64,000 bases of DNA from an uncultured Prochlorococcus sp. (GTDB lineage: Bacteria; Cyanobacteriota; Cyanobacteriia; PCC-6307; Cyanobiaceae), in assembly GCA_902536545.1 (NCBI GenBank), contig CACAXS010000005.1, positions 1 through 64,000 of the forward strand, given 5' to 3'. Positions 30,812-38,690 of the stretch are shown piece by piece; position 1 is the first letter of the stretch, and every line of letters starts with the position of its first letter. Position numbers and translations under genes: made by a program. The notes under the pieces were generated by a model. It had not been told where the DNA came from and ran no database searches. It was given only the letters and a program-made list of their open reading frames with translations.

Positions 30812-31441
30812 GATGCATAAACCTCCTGAATTTTATCTATCGCTGATTGACCTATGACCAATTTATTAGCATTAAGAATATCAAATACATTTAATTGATC
30901 GGCGGCAATTAATTTTACTTTTTCAATATTATTGATGGATTTTTTTATAACATCGGACGGACTATCAAGAATAACCAAAACTTTTTCAGTTTTTTGTATT
31001 CCTAATCGAGCAAGGCCATTGATGATATCACTTGTTTTAGGCTGCTTTAAAGTAGATCCAAAATCTTCAACGGCCTTAATATCAGATACTCTAGACATAA
31101 GTACAGTTCTAAGAGCTAACCTACGTTCCTTACGATTCATATCAAGATTGTAAGAACGTGGCTTCGGTCCAAAAATAATTCCGCCACCAGGTCTTAAGGG
31201 TGTCCTTATTGATCCTTGACGGGCTCTTCCTGTACCTTTCTGTTTATATGGTTTTCTGCCCCCCCCCACGCACTTCAGATCTTGTCAAAGTTGATGCTGT
31301 CCCCTGTCTTTTATTTGCTAGCTGCCTAAGGACTGCTCTATGTATTAAATCTGCAGAAGAAGTTTCTTTAGCAACTGCTAAATTAAGAGAAACTTTGCCG
31401 GATTTTTTACCATCCCACTTAAGAGTTTCAAGTGTTGTCAT
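30808..31441 (-). CDS. rplD: 50S ribosomal protein L4, interrupted by a one-base frameshift
   Basis: The L4 gene is split between two overlapping frames. The first (from 31441, strong AAAGGAGGTGA site before the ATG) encodes [15 protein letters not shown]... to SEVRGGG and then a premature stop. The second carries [23 protein letters not shown]... to the normal end. They join at a run of nine G (plus-strand C run 31259-31267). With eight G the frame would read through to about 210 aa, the normal L4 length. L4 is normally essential, so this is a sequencing or assembly error, a fresh mutation, or a slippage-corrected frame. Both flanking genes overlap it by four bases and are intact. Confidence 0.9.
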
Positions 31442-32091
31442 GATTTTTCACCTCCTTTTTTGCCTACAACATTATTTGGATTAATGTTTATTATTGAGCC
31501 TGGCTTACCTGGGACAGAACCCTTTACTACAAGCAAATTTTTCTGATCATCAATTTTTAGAACTAACAAACCTTTAGTAGTTATCTGTTTTCCTCCATAT
31601 CTTCCTGCCATTCTTTTTCCAGGATAAATTCTGCCTGGAGTTGTTCCTGCACCTGTAGATCCAGGTGCTCTATGATTTTTTGAACCATGACTCATAGGAC
31701 CTCTGCTAAAACCATGTCTTTTCTGATAACCAGCAAAACCTCTACCCATAGATTTGCCACTGATATCAACTTTTTGACCAACCTCAAAGTTTTTTACAGT
31801 TATTTGATTTCCAATTTCATAAGAAGAAGTTTCTTCAACCCTATATTCTTTCAAATGCTTTAAAAGTTCTTCACCTGATTTCAACAAATGTCCCTTTTCA
31901 GGCTTACTTATTTGCTTATCTTTGGACAAGCCATAACCTATTTGAACGGCAGTATAACCATCCAAAGCGGTTGTTTTCAATTGAGTGATACGGCAAGGAC
32001 CAGCCTCAATAAGAGTAACTGGCACCGAATTACCTTTATCGTCGAAAAGTTGGGACATGCCCAATTTCTTTCCTAAAATTCCTATAGACAT
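31438..32091 (-). CDS. rplC: 50S ribosomal protein L3
   Basis: L3 of 217 aa with [21 protein letters not shown] at the start and the loop [41 protein letters not shown] seen in pieces near residues 119-160, which reaches the peptidyl transferase centre. It is the first gene of the cluster; rpsJ (S10) is not upstream. The leader contains two mutually exclusive hairpins. Confidence 0.98.
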   Translation of the reverse strand: MSIGILGKKLGMSQLFDDKGNSVPVTLIEAGPCRITQLKTTALDGYTAVQIGYGLSKDKQISKPEKGHLLKSGEELLKHLKEYRVEETSSYEIGNQITVKNFEVGQKVDISGKSMGRGFAGYQKRHGFSRGPMSHGSKNHRAPGSTGAGTTPGRIYPGKRMAGRYGGKQITTKGLLVLKIDDQKNLLVVKGSVPGKPGSIININPNNVVGKKGGEKS

Positions 32092-32370
32092 GAGACTAAA
32101 TTAGGCTAGCTCGTAATAATTTTTAAATTATCTAAAACCTTCAATTATTAAGGTGAAGTTAATAAAAAAACAATTAATAAGGTTGAGACTTATCTTAAAA
32201 TCTAGATAGTTTCTCTTGGGATAAACCCACCTATGTTTTTTAACGAAACGCTAAAAAATGTGAAATTTTACAGAGGCTCGGCTAGCTTGCGAGCTTAAAA
32301 ATCCACTGATTTACAATTGTACATCATCAAGTACCATAAAATAAAATAAAATAGAAATAAAGGGATTTTT
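32092..32370. promoter_or_regulatory. Divergent promoter region of the ribosomal operon and ndhN
   Basis: This 279-base gap holds the promoters for the large minus-strand ribosomal operon and for plus-strand ndhN-ldpA. Short repeats are visible: GGCTAGCT occurs near both ends (about 32104 and 32281), and TGGG/CCCA forms a small hairpin at 32217-32229. I cannot place promoter boxes reliably. The hairpin pair near rplC is listed separately. Confidence 0.5.
32137..32158 (-). promoter_or_regulatory. Overlapping alternative hairpins in rplC leader
   Basis: Two inverted repeats overlap: ACCTT (32137-32141) with AAGGT (32150-32154), and CTTCA (32139-32143) with TGAAG (32154-32158). They share bases and cannot form together. 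They lie 46-67 bases upstream of the rplC start. In E. coli the leader of the operon that holds rplC is the target of L4 feedback, so a regulatory switch is possible but unproven here; the stems are short. Confidence 0.3.
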
Positions 32371-32847
32371 ATGCCATTACTTCTCACAGGGAACAAGTTT
32401 CATAACGATTTAAAAACTAACAAATGTCTTGCAATCTTTGCTCCTCTTGAAGGTGGTTATGAAACTCGTCTTTTGAGGAGGATGAGGGCCAAGGGGTTTA
32501 AAACTTTTATAACCTCAGCAAGAGGGCTTGGAGATCCTGAAGTCTTCTTGCTCAAATTGCATGGTGTTAGGCCACCGCATCTTGGTCATCAAAGCGTAGG
32601 AAGAAATGGAGCACTCGGGGAAGTTCAACAAGTTATCCCACAAGCTTCTGAGTTATTTAATGAAAATGATAAAAACAAATTACTTTGGTTATTAGAAGGT
32701 CAAGTATTATCTCAATCTGAATTAGAGAGCTTAATAGAGATTTGCACTAACGATAATAAACTAACGATAGTTATTGAAATGGGGGGTTCAAGAAAACTTG
32801 AATGGAAGCCGTTAAGTAATTATATTTTAGATGAATTTGAAAGTTAA
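32371..32847 (+). CDS. ndhN: NAD(P)H-quinone oxidoreductase subunit N
   Basis: NdhN is a peripheral subunit specific to the oxygenic-photosynthesis form of complex I (NDH-1), which accepts electrons from ferredoxin for cyclic flow and respiration. The 158-aa protein shows the conserved [20 protein letters not shown] segment, [21 protein letters not shown] and a C-terminal [15 protein letters not shown]. An AAGGG site precedes the ATG. It is followed after five bases by ldpA. Confidence 0.95.
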   Translation: MPLLLTGNKFHNDLKTNKCLAIFAPLEGGYETRLLRRMRAKGFKTFITSARGLGDPEVFLLKLHGVRPPHLGHQSVGRNGALGEVQQVIPQASELFNENDKNKLLWLLEGQVLSQSELESLIEICTNDNKLTIVIEMGGSRKLEWKPLSNYILDEFES

Positions 32848-32852
32848 ATTTT

Positions 32853-33860
32853 TTGATTACAACTAAAAATAAAAAAGATAAATGGATTAAATTAATTTGT
32901 GGTGCCAGTAATGAAGATATTGTTGCCATAGAAGATTTATGTGCAATTTATACTGCTGCTGGTGTCGACTACATAGATGTTGCCGCAGAAGAATCTATAG
33001 TCCACGCAGCAAAAAAAGGAATCGAATGGGCAAAAAAAGTCTTTAAAAACTCCCCTGGATTAATGATAAGCATTAGTGATGGAAATGATATCCACTTTCG
33101 TAAAGCAAAATTTGATCCACTGAAATGTCCCCCTAATTGTCCAAGACCGTGCGAAAAAGTATGCCCCACCTTTGCAATTGATAATTCTGGGATCAAAAAG
33201 AGTAAATGTTATGGATGTGGAAGATGTTTGAATAGCTGTCCCCTAAATCTAATTAGTGAATATGAATATAATTTGTCAAAAGATGATTTAGGATCAACAC
33301 TTCAAAAAATAAAGCCTAATGCAGTAGAAATTCATACAGAAATCAATCGCCTGGATTCTTTTGCAAAAGTTGTCAGTATCCTTATAAGTTCTGGAATGAA
33401 ATTAGACAAGATATCTATCAGTTGTGGATTAAATCAATGTTTCAAAAAATCACAAGAGCCCGAAGATCTTTTGAAAGCTCTTTGGGAAAGATATGAAATT
33501 CTTAAAAAACTTGATATTCCCCTTATTTGGCAGCTAGATGGAAGGCCAATGTCTGGAGATCTTGCTCCTTCAACAAGTAGAGATGCTGTTAAGTTGTTTG
33601 AAAAAATCGGTTCAGATCTTCCACCTGGATTAATTCAATTGGCAGGAGGAACAAATGAAAAAACTCATGAATTTTTGAATTCAAACAATCTCCCAGACGG
33701 AATAGCATTTGGAAGTGCTGCAAGAAAAATTATGCAGCCCTTTATTGAATTTGCTCACAAAAATAACAAAAAACTTTATGAGTATCCTGAAAGAATGGCT
33801 TTAGCGATCAAAAAAGCTAAGAAATTTCTTGAGCCATGGAAATCGAGCTCATTCAAATAA
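32853..33860 (+). CDS. ldpA: Light-dependent period iron-sulfur protein LdpA
   Basis: LdpA in Synechococcus elongatus is a redox-sensing iron-sulfur protein that adjusts circadian period to light and copurifies with KaiA, CikA and SasA. The 335-aa protein has eight cysteines in two ferredoxin-like sets (Cys92, 96, 100, 104 and Cys119, 122, 125, 129), enough for two 4Fe-4S clusters. The C-terminal part (about 150-335) is the LdpA C-terminal domain. The start is TTG, giving MITTKNKKDKWIKL. Five bases separate it from ndhN, so redox sensing and NDH-1 are cotranscribed. Confidence 0.88.
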   Translation: MITTKNKKDKWIKLICGASNEDIVAIEDLCAIYTAAGVDYIDVAAEESIVHAAKKGIEWAKKVFKNSPGLMISISDGNDIHFRKAKFDPLKCPPNCPRPCEKVCPTFAIDNSGIKKSKCYGCGRCLNSCPLNLISEYEYNLSKDDLGSTLQKIKPNAVEIHTEINRLDSFAKVVSILISSGMKLDKISISCGLNQCFKKSQEPEDLLKALWERYEILKKLDIPLIWQLDGRPMSGDLAPSTSRDAVKLFEKIGSDLPPGLIQLAGGTNEKTHEFLNSNNLPDGIAFGSAARKIMQPFIEFAHKNNKKLYEYPERMALAIKKAKKFLEPWKSSSFK

Positions 33861-33954
33861 TATTTTTATTTTTCAAAACTAAGGCCATGTTTATAAAAAC
33901 TTTGTATTTTTTGGATAGAAAAAAATCTTTTCATGTATTAAAATAAAAAATCAA

Positions 33955-34026
33955 TGGGCCGTCGCCAAGCGGTAAGGCATCGGGTTTTGGTCTCGACATT
34001 CCTAGGTTCGAATCCTAGCGGCCCAG
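33955..34026 (+). tRNA. tRNA-Gln (TTG)
   Basis: The 72-base cloverleaf has acceptor arms TGGGCCG and CGGCCCA, anticodon loop TTTTGGT (anticodon TTG) and T-loop GGTTCGAATCC. The U-A first pair and discriminator G are typical of bacterial tRNA-Gln. It lies 16 bases upstream of the HAD gene. Confidence 0.96.
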
Positions 34027-34042
34027 TTCTAATATTTAATAG

Positions 34043-34819
34043 GTGTCTTCTAAAAAAATATTTCTATTTGATTTCGATGGAGTAATAGTAGATGGAATGC
34101 AAGAATATTGGCATAGTTCCTTGCTGGCCTGTGAAAGATATTTAAATTCACCCTACATCTCTGTTGATCAAAAACTTTATGAAAGTGTACCAAATTCTTT
34201 CAAAGAAATTAGGCCTTGGGTTAAATATGGTTGGGAAATGATTCTAATTGTTCACGAAATTATAAAAACAGAAAATCCATTAAAAAATGATAATAAAGAT
34301 GATTTCATTAATAATTATCATCAAAATTGCCAGAGGATATTAAATGAAAATTCCTGGATTGCCGAAGATTTACAAAAAATGTTAGATCAGTCGCGCAAGT
34401 ACCAAATTGATAAAGATTTTAAATCATGGGTAAATTTACATAATCCTTTTTTTGAAATTATAAATTTTATGAAAGAATTAGGGAAAAGAGAAATAAAAAC
34501 TGGAGTTATAACAACTAAAGGTAAAATATTTGCAGAAAAAATTCTTAAACAATTAAATATTTTTCCAGAATTTATTTTTGGTTATGAATCCGGAACAAAA
34601 GTCAAAATAGCTGAGAAGCTTACACAAACTCATGAAATTTTAGGCTTTATAGAAGATAGAAAAAAAACTCTAATAGATATTAAACAAAATTCAGAAACTT
34701 CTCACATTCCATGCTTCCTAGCTGATTGGGGATACTTGAAAGAATCAGATAAGTATACTTTAAGTAATGAAATCAAATTATTAAAATTAGATAACCTTGA
34801 GGAATTAGTTGCAATTTAA
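34043..34819 (+). CDS. HAD-superfamily hydrolase (phosphatase-like)
   Basis: The GTG-started 258-aa protein begins with HAD motif I, FLFDFDGVIVDG. Motif II is the Thr of TGVITTKGK, motif III the Lys in ESGTKVKIAEKL, and motif IV the acidic FIEDRKKT. A helical cap fills residues about 20-130. The sequence resembles phosphoglycolate-phosphatase-like HAD proteins, but the substrate cannot be assigned. It lies between tRNA-Gln and the recA SOS box. Confidence 0.78.
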   Translation: MSSKKIFLFDFDGVIVDGMQEYWHSSLLACERYLNSPYISVDQKLYESVPNSFKEIRPWVKYGWEMILIVHEIIKTENPLKNDNKDDFINNYHQNCQRILNENSWIAEDLQKMLDQSRKYQIDKDFKSWVNLHNPFFEIINFMKELGKREIKTGVITTKGKIFAEKILKQLNIFPEFIFGYESGTKVKIAEKLTQTHEILGFIEDRKKTLIDIKQNSETSHIPCFLADWGYLKESDKYTLSNEIKLLKLDNLEELVAI

Positions 34820-34833
34820 AGATAATCAGTTAG

Positions 34834-34847
34834 AGTACAGGTGTACT
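34834..34847 (+). promoter_or_regulatory. Cyanobacterial-type LexA (SOS) box upstream of recA
   Basis: AGTACAGGTGTACT is a near-perfect 14-base palindrome that matches the cyanobacterial LexA consensus RGTACNNNDGTWCB. It lies 84 bases before the recA ATG, so recA is probably under LexA control and DNA-damage inducible. Confidence 0.8.
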
Positions 34848-34931
34848 ATAGTTTGTATTTATGAAGTTTGGTTTAAATTAAAATTTCCAAATTTAGAATA
34901 ATTACAAAAACTTTAACCAATAAATCAAACA

Positions 34932-36029
34932 ATGAGCCTTGAAGAAAAGAAAAAAACTGAATCAAAAGAAAAAGACAAGGCATTAAGTCTTGTCTTAGGT
35001 CAAATAGAAAGAAATTTTGGAAGAGGATCAATAATGAGACTTGGTGACGCCTCAAGAATGAAAGTAGAAACAATATCTACTGGAGCGCTCACCTTAGATT
35101 TAGCATTAGGAGGAGGCTATCCAAAAGGAAGAGTAGTAGAAGTTTACGGACCAGAAAGTTCAGGAAAAACTACATTAACGCTGCACGCGATTGCGGAAGT
35201 CCAAAAGAATGGAGGAATAGCAGCATTTGTAGATGCTGAGCATGCACTCGATCCAGTTTATGCAGCCTCTTTAGGAGTTGATGTTGAAAATTTGCTAGTT
35301 TCACAACCAGATACAGGTGAAATGGCTCTGGAAATAGTTGACCAACTTATAAGATCAAGCGCTGTAGATCTTGTAGTTGTTGACTCAGTCGCAGCACTAA
35401 CCCCAAGAGCTGAGATAGAAGGAGAGATGGGAGATCACGTAATTGGAAGCCAAGCAAGGCTAATGAGCCAAGCTATGAGGAAAATAACAGGAAATATTGG
35501 CAAATCTGGATGTACAGTAATATTCCTAAATCAATTGCGCCTAAAAATTGGCGTTACATACGGCAATCCAGAAACTACCACAGGAGGAAATGCATTAAAA
35601 TTTTATGCCTCGGTGAGACTTGATATCAGAAGAATTCAAACTCTTAAAAGAGGTACTGAAGAATATGGCATAAGAGCAAAAGTGAAAGTAGCAAAAAACA
35701 AAGTTGCGCCACCATTTAGAATTGCAGAGTTTGATATTCTCTTCGGAAAAGGTATTAGTACAACAGGATGTTTATTAGATTTAGCAGAAGAGACTAATAT
35801 CATAATAAGGAGAGGTGCTTGGTATAGTTATGAAGGAGAAAATATTGGACAAGGAAGAGATAATACAATTATTTGGCTTGATCAAAACTTAGAAATTAGG
35901 AATAAAGTAGAATCTATGGTTAAAGCAAAATTAACAGAAGGAACTGAAGTCAGTTCTAATTCAATGAAAGCATTAAATAGCAATCCTGCTAATACAATCG
36001 CTGTTAATGATATAAAAACAGTAGCTTAG
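34932..36029 (+). CDS. recA: RecA recombinase
   Basis: RecA forms filaments on single-stranded DNA, drives strand exchange and stimulates LexA cleavage. Walker [19 protein letters not shown], the L1/L2 DNA-binding loops and the [25 protein letters not shown] region (partly quoted) are all present. At 365 aa the length is normal, with a polar tail. The MAW signature is absent in the short tail. Its 3' end faces the DUF2839 gene across two bases. Confidence 0.98.
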   Translation: MSLEEKKKTESKEKDKALSLVLGQIERNFGRGSIMRLGDASRMKVETISTGALTLDLALGGGYPKGRVVEVYGPESSGKTTLTLHAIAEVQKNGGIAAFVDAEHALDPVYAASLGVDVENLLVSQPDTGEMALEIVDQLIRSSAVDLVVVDSVAALTPRAEIEGEMGDHVIGSQARLMSQAMRKITGNIGKSGCTVIFLNQLRLKIGVTYGNPETTTGGNALKFYASVRLDIRRIQTLKRGTEEYGIRAKVKVAKNKVAPPFRIAEFDILFGKGISTTGCLLDLAEETNIIIRRGAWYSYEGENIGQGRDNTIIWLDQNLEIRNKVESMVKAKLTEGTEVSSNSMKALNSNPANTIAVNDIKTVA

Positions 36030-36031
36030 AT

Positions 36032-36277
36032 TTATAAAGAATCAGCTAAAGTCCACCACCCAGCAGCAGGGCCTATAAATCTCACTACAATCCATAAAAT
36101 AACTAACCCTCCGATTCCAAACCAACTGGCCTTAATACTTAATTTAATTAGGTTATCTCTTTGATTGATTGTAAAGGGAAGCCATTCAAATAATCTTGGA
36201 GACTCATCAGTTTTATTTTTGGTATTATTTTTTTTTGGAGGTAAACCAAGTGTTTTTCGTCTTTTTGCTTCTCCCAT
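36032..36277 (-). CDS. DUF2839 small membrane protein
   Basis: This 81-aa protein begins MGEAKRRKTLGLPPK, the hallmark of the cyanobacterial DUF2839 family. One or two hydrophobic segments follow near residues 50-75 (SWFGIGGLVILWIVVRF, then AAGWWTL). It is probably membrane-bound. Function is unknown across the family. Confidence 0.82.
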   Translation of the reverse strand: MGEAKRRKTLGLPPKKNNTKNKTDESPRLFEWLPFTINQRDNLIKLSIKASWFGIGGLVILWIVVRFIGPAAGWWTLADSL

Positions 36278-36306
36278 ATTTCTTTAGTTATTTACAAAAT
36301 CATAAC

Positions 36307-37755
36307 CTAATCAAAAGGTAGCATATAGTTAATTTTTTTTGAGGGTTGAATGTTTTGCAAAAGTAATCTTCCCCAGTTTCTTTTATTTGCTCTTCCATCT
36401 AAGATTATTAACTTTCCTGAATTTCTTCTTAAAGGAGAAATAGATTTTTCAAGTTTAATTCTAGCTTGAGGAATAAAGAAGTCTCTAAACCAATCTTGAG
36501 AAAGCTTCTTTTTATGCGAGACTGTAATTGCATTAATAGGTTCTGACATATTCGGAATAGGAAGTAAAGGAATGATAATTTGTTCTGGAATTTGAATTAA
36601 ATAAGAATTCATAATCCACCAGTCAAAACTAGAGCAGAGAATTTCATTTTTACCAGAGGGAATTGTCTCTAGCAATACCCTCTTCCCATACTTAGAAGCT
36701 AATTCTGTAGCAATATTAGTTTTTAAATCAATATCATCTGATAAAACTAAAGTTAAACCCTTTCTAAAAAGTATTAATTTTTTGCATTTATCCAAGATTG
36801 AATTGGTAAAAAGAGGATTATTAGGAAGCAACTGTTTAGAGGGTATATATAATGAAATCTTTTTCTCTTCAAAATTACTTTTAAAATTAATAACCAAGTC
36901 AATATCTAAACTGTGCTTTTTAAAATACATTTGAAAAAAATTATCTTTTCTCAATGCTGATAAAAAAACAAATTTATTATTTGAAAAAAATTCCTTAATT
37001 TGAGAAAGTTCATCTATTGGCTGCAAATACAAATTCCAATCCAAATTCGTATCGTTTAACTTTACCCAGCATGCCCAACCTTGAGATAATGCTTTATGAA
37101 CACTTAAAAATTTATCAGAAAAAAAAGAATTTTCTTGAAAAAAGTTTGAAAAAAAACTAATTTCTTTTTGATCTAAATTGATATAACTATTTCCTAAGAC
37201 CTTTCTCATGAAAAACTTTTTCTTCAACGAATCATATAATTCTAAAAATTTTTGATCGATTAATTCAAATTCTTTGCAATTTTTTGTCCAATCCTTTTTA
37301 AGCAAAGAAATTCTAAAATGATTTTTTAAATCCTGTTTTATATCCTCAATTCCAGAATAAACTATTCGATGATTTCTAAGATTACGAGAATTGGGATCAT
37401 TAAGTAAATTTTGGATTGTTATCAAGCGAACATGATGATTTGAAAAAATGAATTGATCATTCTTCAAAATTAAATCAAAACCTAGATTTCTCAATGAATC
37501 AATCTGAAATTGGCTTATAAATTGAATTTTTTCTTTAGATAAAATAAAAGTTGAATCCTCTTCCTTTAAAAATAAAGAGATTAAAACTGGAGGTAACCAA
37601 TCATAGCTAGAGAAAATTTCTGAATTAATTAGATATGTAGAATCATTTTCAATACATTTTGAAATTATTCTCCCAAAAGAATATATGTGTTCCCACCTAA
37701 TACTTTGATCTTTCAAAAAATTTTTCAAATATTGATGACTTAAAATTTCAAGCAT
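36307..37755 (-). CDS. Degenerate DinG-like helicase-related protein
   Basis: The last 110 residues align in pattern with the C-terminal helicase domain of DinG-type helicases: CSSFDWW for the GSFWEG region, IIPLLPIP for the KLPF region, and FIPQARIKLEKSISPLRR...KLIILDGRANKRNWGRLLLQNI for the PQA...GRLIR...ILDxR...YG segment. Key residues are lost: no Walker A is found, and the QxxGRxxR motif reads EKSISPLRR. The first 370 residues are unrecognised, rich in Lys, Phe and Asn. It is probably not an active helicase. It lies divergent from tyrA. Confidence 0.6.
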   Translation of the reverse strand: MLEILSHQYLKNFLKDQSIRWEHIYSFGRIISKCIENDSTYLINSEIFSSYDWLPPVLISLFLKEEDSTFILSKEKIQFISQFQIDSLRNLGFDLILKNDQFIFSNHHVRLITIQNLLNDPNSRNLRNHRIVYSGIEDIKQDLKNHFRISLLKKDWTKNCKEFELIDQKFLELYDSLKKKFFMRKVLGNSYINLDQKEISFFSNFFQENSFFSDKFLSVHKALSQGWACWVKLNDTNLDWNLYLQPIDELSQIKEFFSNNKFVFLSALRKDNFFQMYFKKHSLDIDLVINFKSNFEEKKISLYIPSKQLLPNNPLFTNSILDKCKKLILFRKGLTLVLSDDIDLKTNIATELASKYGKRVLLETIPSGKNEILCSSFDWWIMNSYLIQIPEQIIIPLLPIPNMSEPINAITVSHKKKLSQDWFRDFFIPQARIKLEKSISPLRRNSGKLIILDGRANKRNWGRLLLQNIQPSKKINYMLPFD

Positions 37756-37850
37756 TTATAATTAATTTAATTTCAAATACATACAAAATTTATGAACCTA
37801 ATATACAAAAAATTGGTATCAATATAAGAGGGTCTTGAATTAATCAATCT

Positions 37851-38690
37851 ATGAAAATTGGAATAGTAGGATTAGGTTTAATTGGCGGTTCTTTAGGATT
37901 AAAACTCCAAAGTCTAAATCATACAATTTATGGAGTAGCAAATAATGAATTTAATGAAAAAAAAGCAAAAGATAAAAAACTTGCAAATTTTGTTAGCTGT
38001 GATCTGAGCGTATTAAAAAAATGTGAACTAATAATTTTGGCATTGCCTATCAAAGATTTGATCAGTCCGTCTCAACAGTTAGTAGCATCAATACCTCAAG
38101 AAACAATACTAACTGATGTAGGCTCTGTAAAAGAACCAATTGTAAATACATGGGAAAATTTACATCCTCTATTTATTGGATCTCATCCAATGGCAGGAAC
38201 AGAAAAAAAAGGAGTTGATTCAGGTTTTGAAGGTCTTTTTAAAAATGCAAAATGGATTATTACCCCAACACAAAATAGTGATTTAAATTCAGTCAGAACT
38301 ATTTCCGAACTCGTAAAGTCAATGGATTGTGAAATTTGCCAAGCTTCGCCAAAAGAGCATGATGAAGCAGTATCTCTAATTTCTCATTTGCCTATATTTT
38401 TAGCTTCTGCCCTCATTGAAACTGCGCAAACAAAAAATAATCAATCTTTATTAGATCTCACGCAAAAATTAGCTGCTACAGGATTTGCTGACACTTCGAG
38501 AGTTGGCGGGGGTAATGAACAACTAGGCCTAGATTTAGCTATTAATAATCAGATTAATGTTTTAAATTCCATAAGTAATTTTAAAAATAAGCTGAATATA
38601 CTGGAATCTCTAATTAAAGAAAAAAATTGGGATTTACTTTCTAAAAAACTTGCTGAAGCAAAAGAAAACAGACAAAATTTTATAAACTAA
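37851..38690 (+). CDS. tyrA: Prephenate/arogenate dehydrogenase
   Basis: TyrA makes tyrosine precursors. The dinucleotide fold starts MKIGIVGLGLIGGSLGLKL, and the catalytic region has TDVGSVKEPI, GSHPMAGTEKKGVDSG and a His in SLISHLPIF. Cyanobacterial enzymes of this type usually prefer arogenate with NADP, which cannot be confirmed from sequence alone. Length 279 aa is normal. Its 3' end overlaps the carotenoid desaturase-like gene by 11 bases. Confidence 0.93.
   Translation: MKIGIVGLGLIGGSLGLKLQSLNHTIYGVANNEFNEKKAKDKKLANFVSCDLSVLKKCELIILALPIKDLISPSQQLVASIPQETILTDVGSVKEPIVNTWENLHPLFIGSHPMAGTEKKGVDSGFEGLFKNAKWIITPTQNSDLNSVRTISELVKSMDCEICQASPKEHDEAVSLISHLPIFLASALIETAQTKNNQSLLDLTQKLAATGFADTSRVGGGNEQLGLDLAINNQINVLNSISNFKNKLNILESLIKEKNWDLLSKKLAEAKENRQNFIN

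Noticed and set aside
32217-32229. TGGG/CCCA hairpin followed by a T-rich stretch upstream of ndhN
   Set aside because: The stem is only 4 bp, which is too weak to call a terminator or RNA element.
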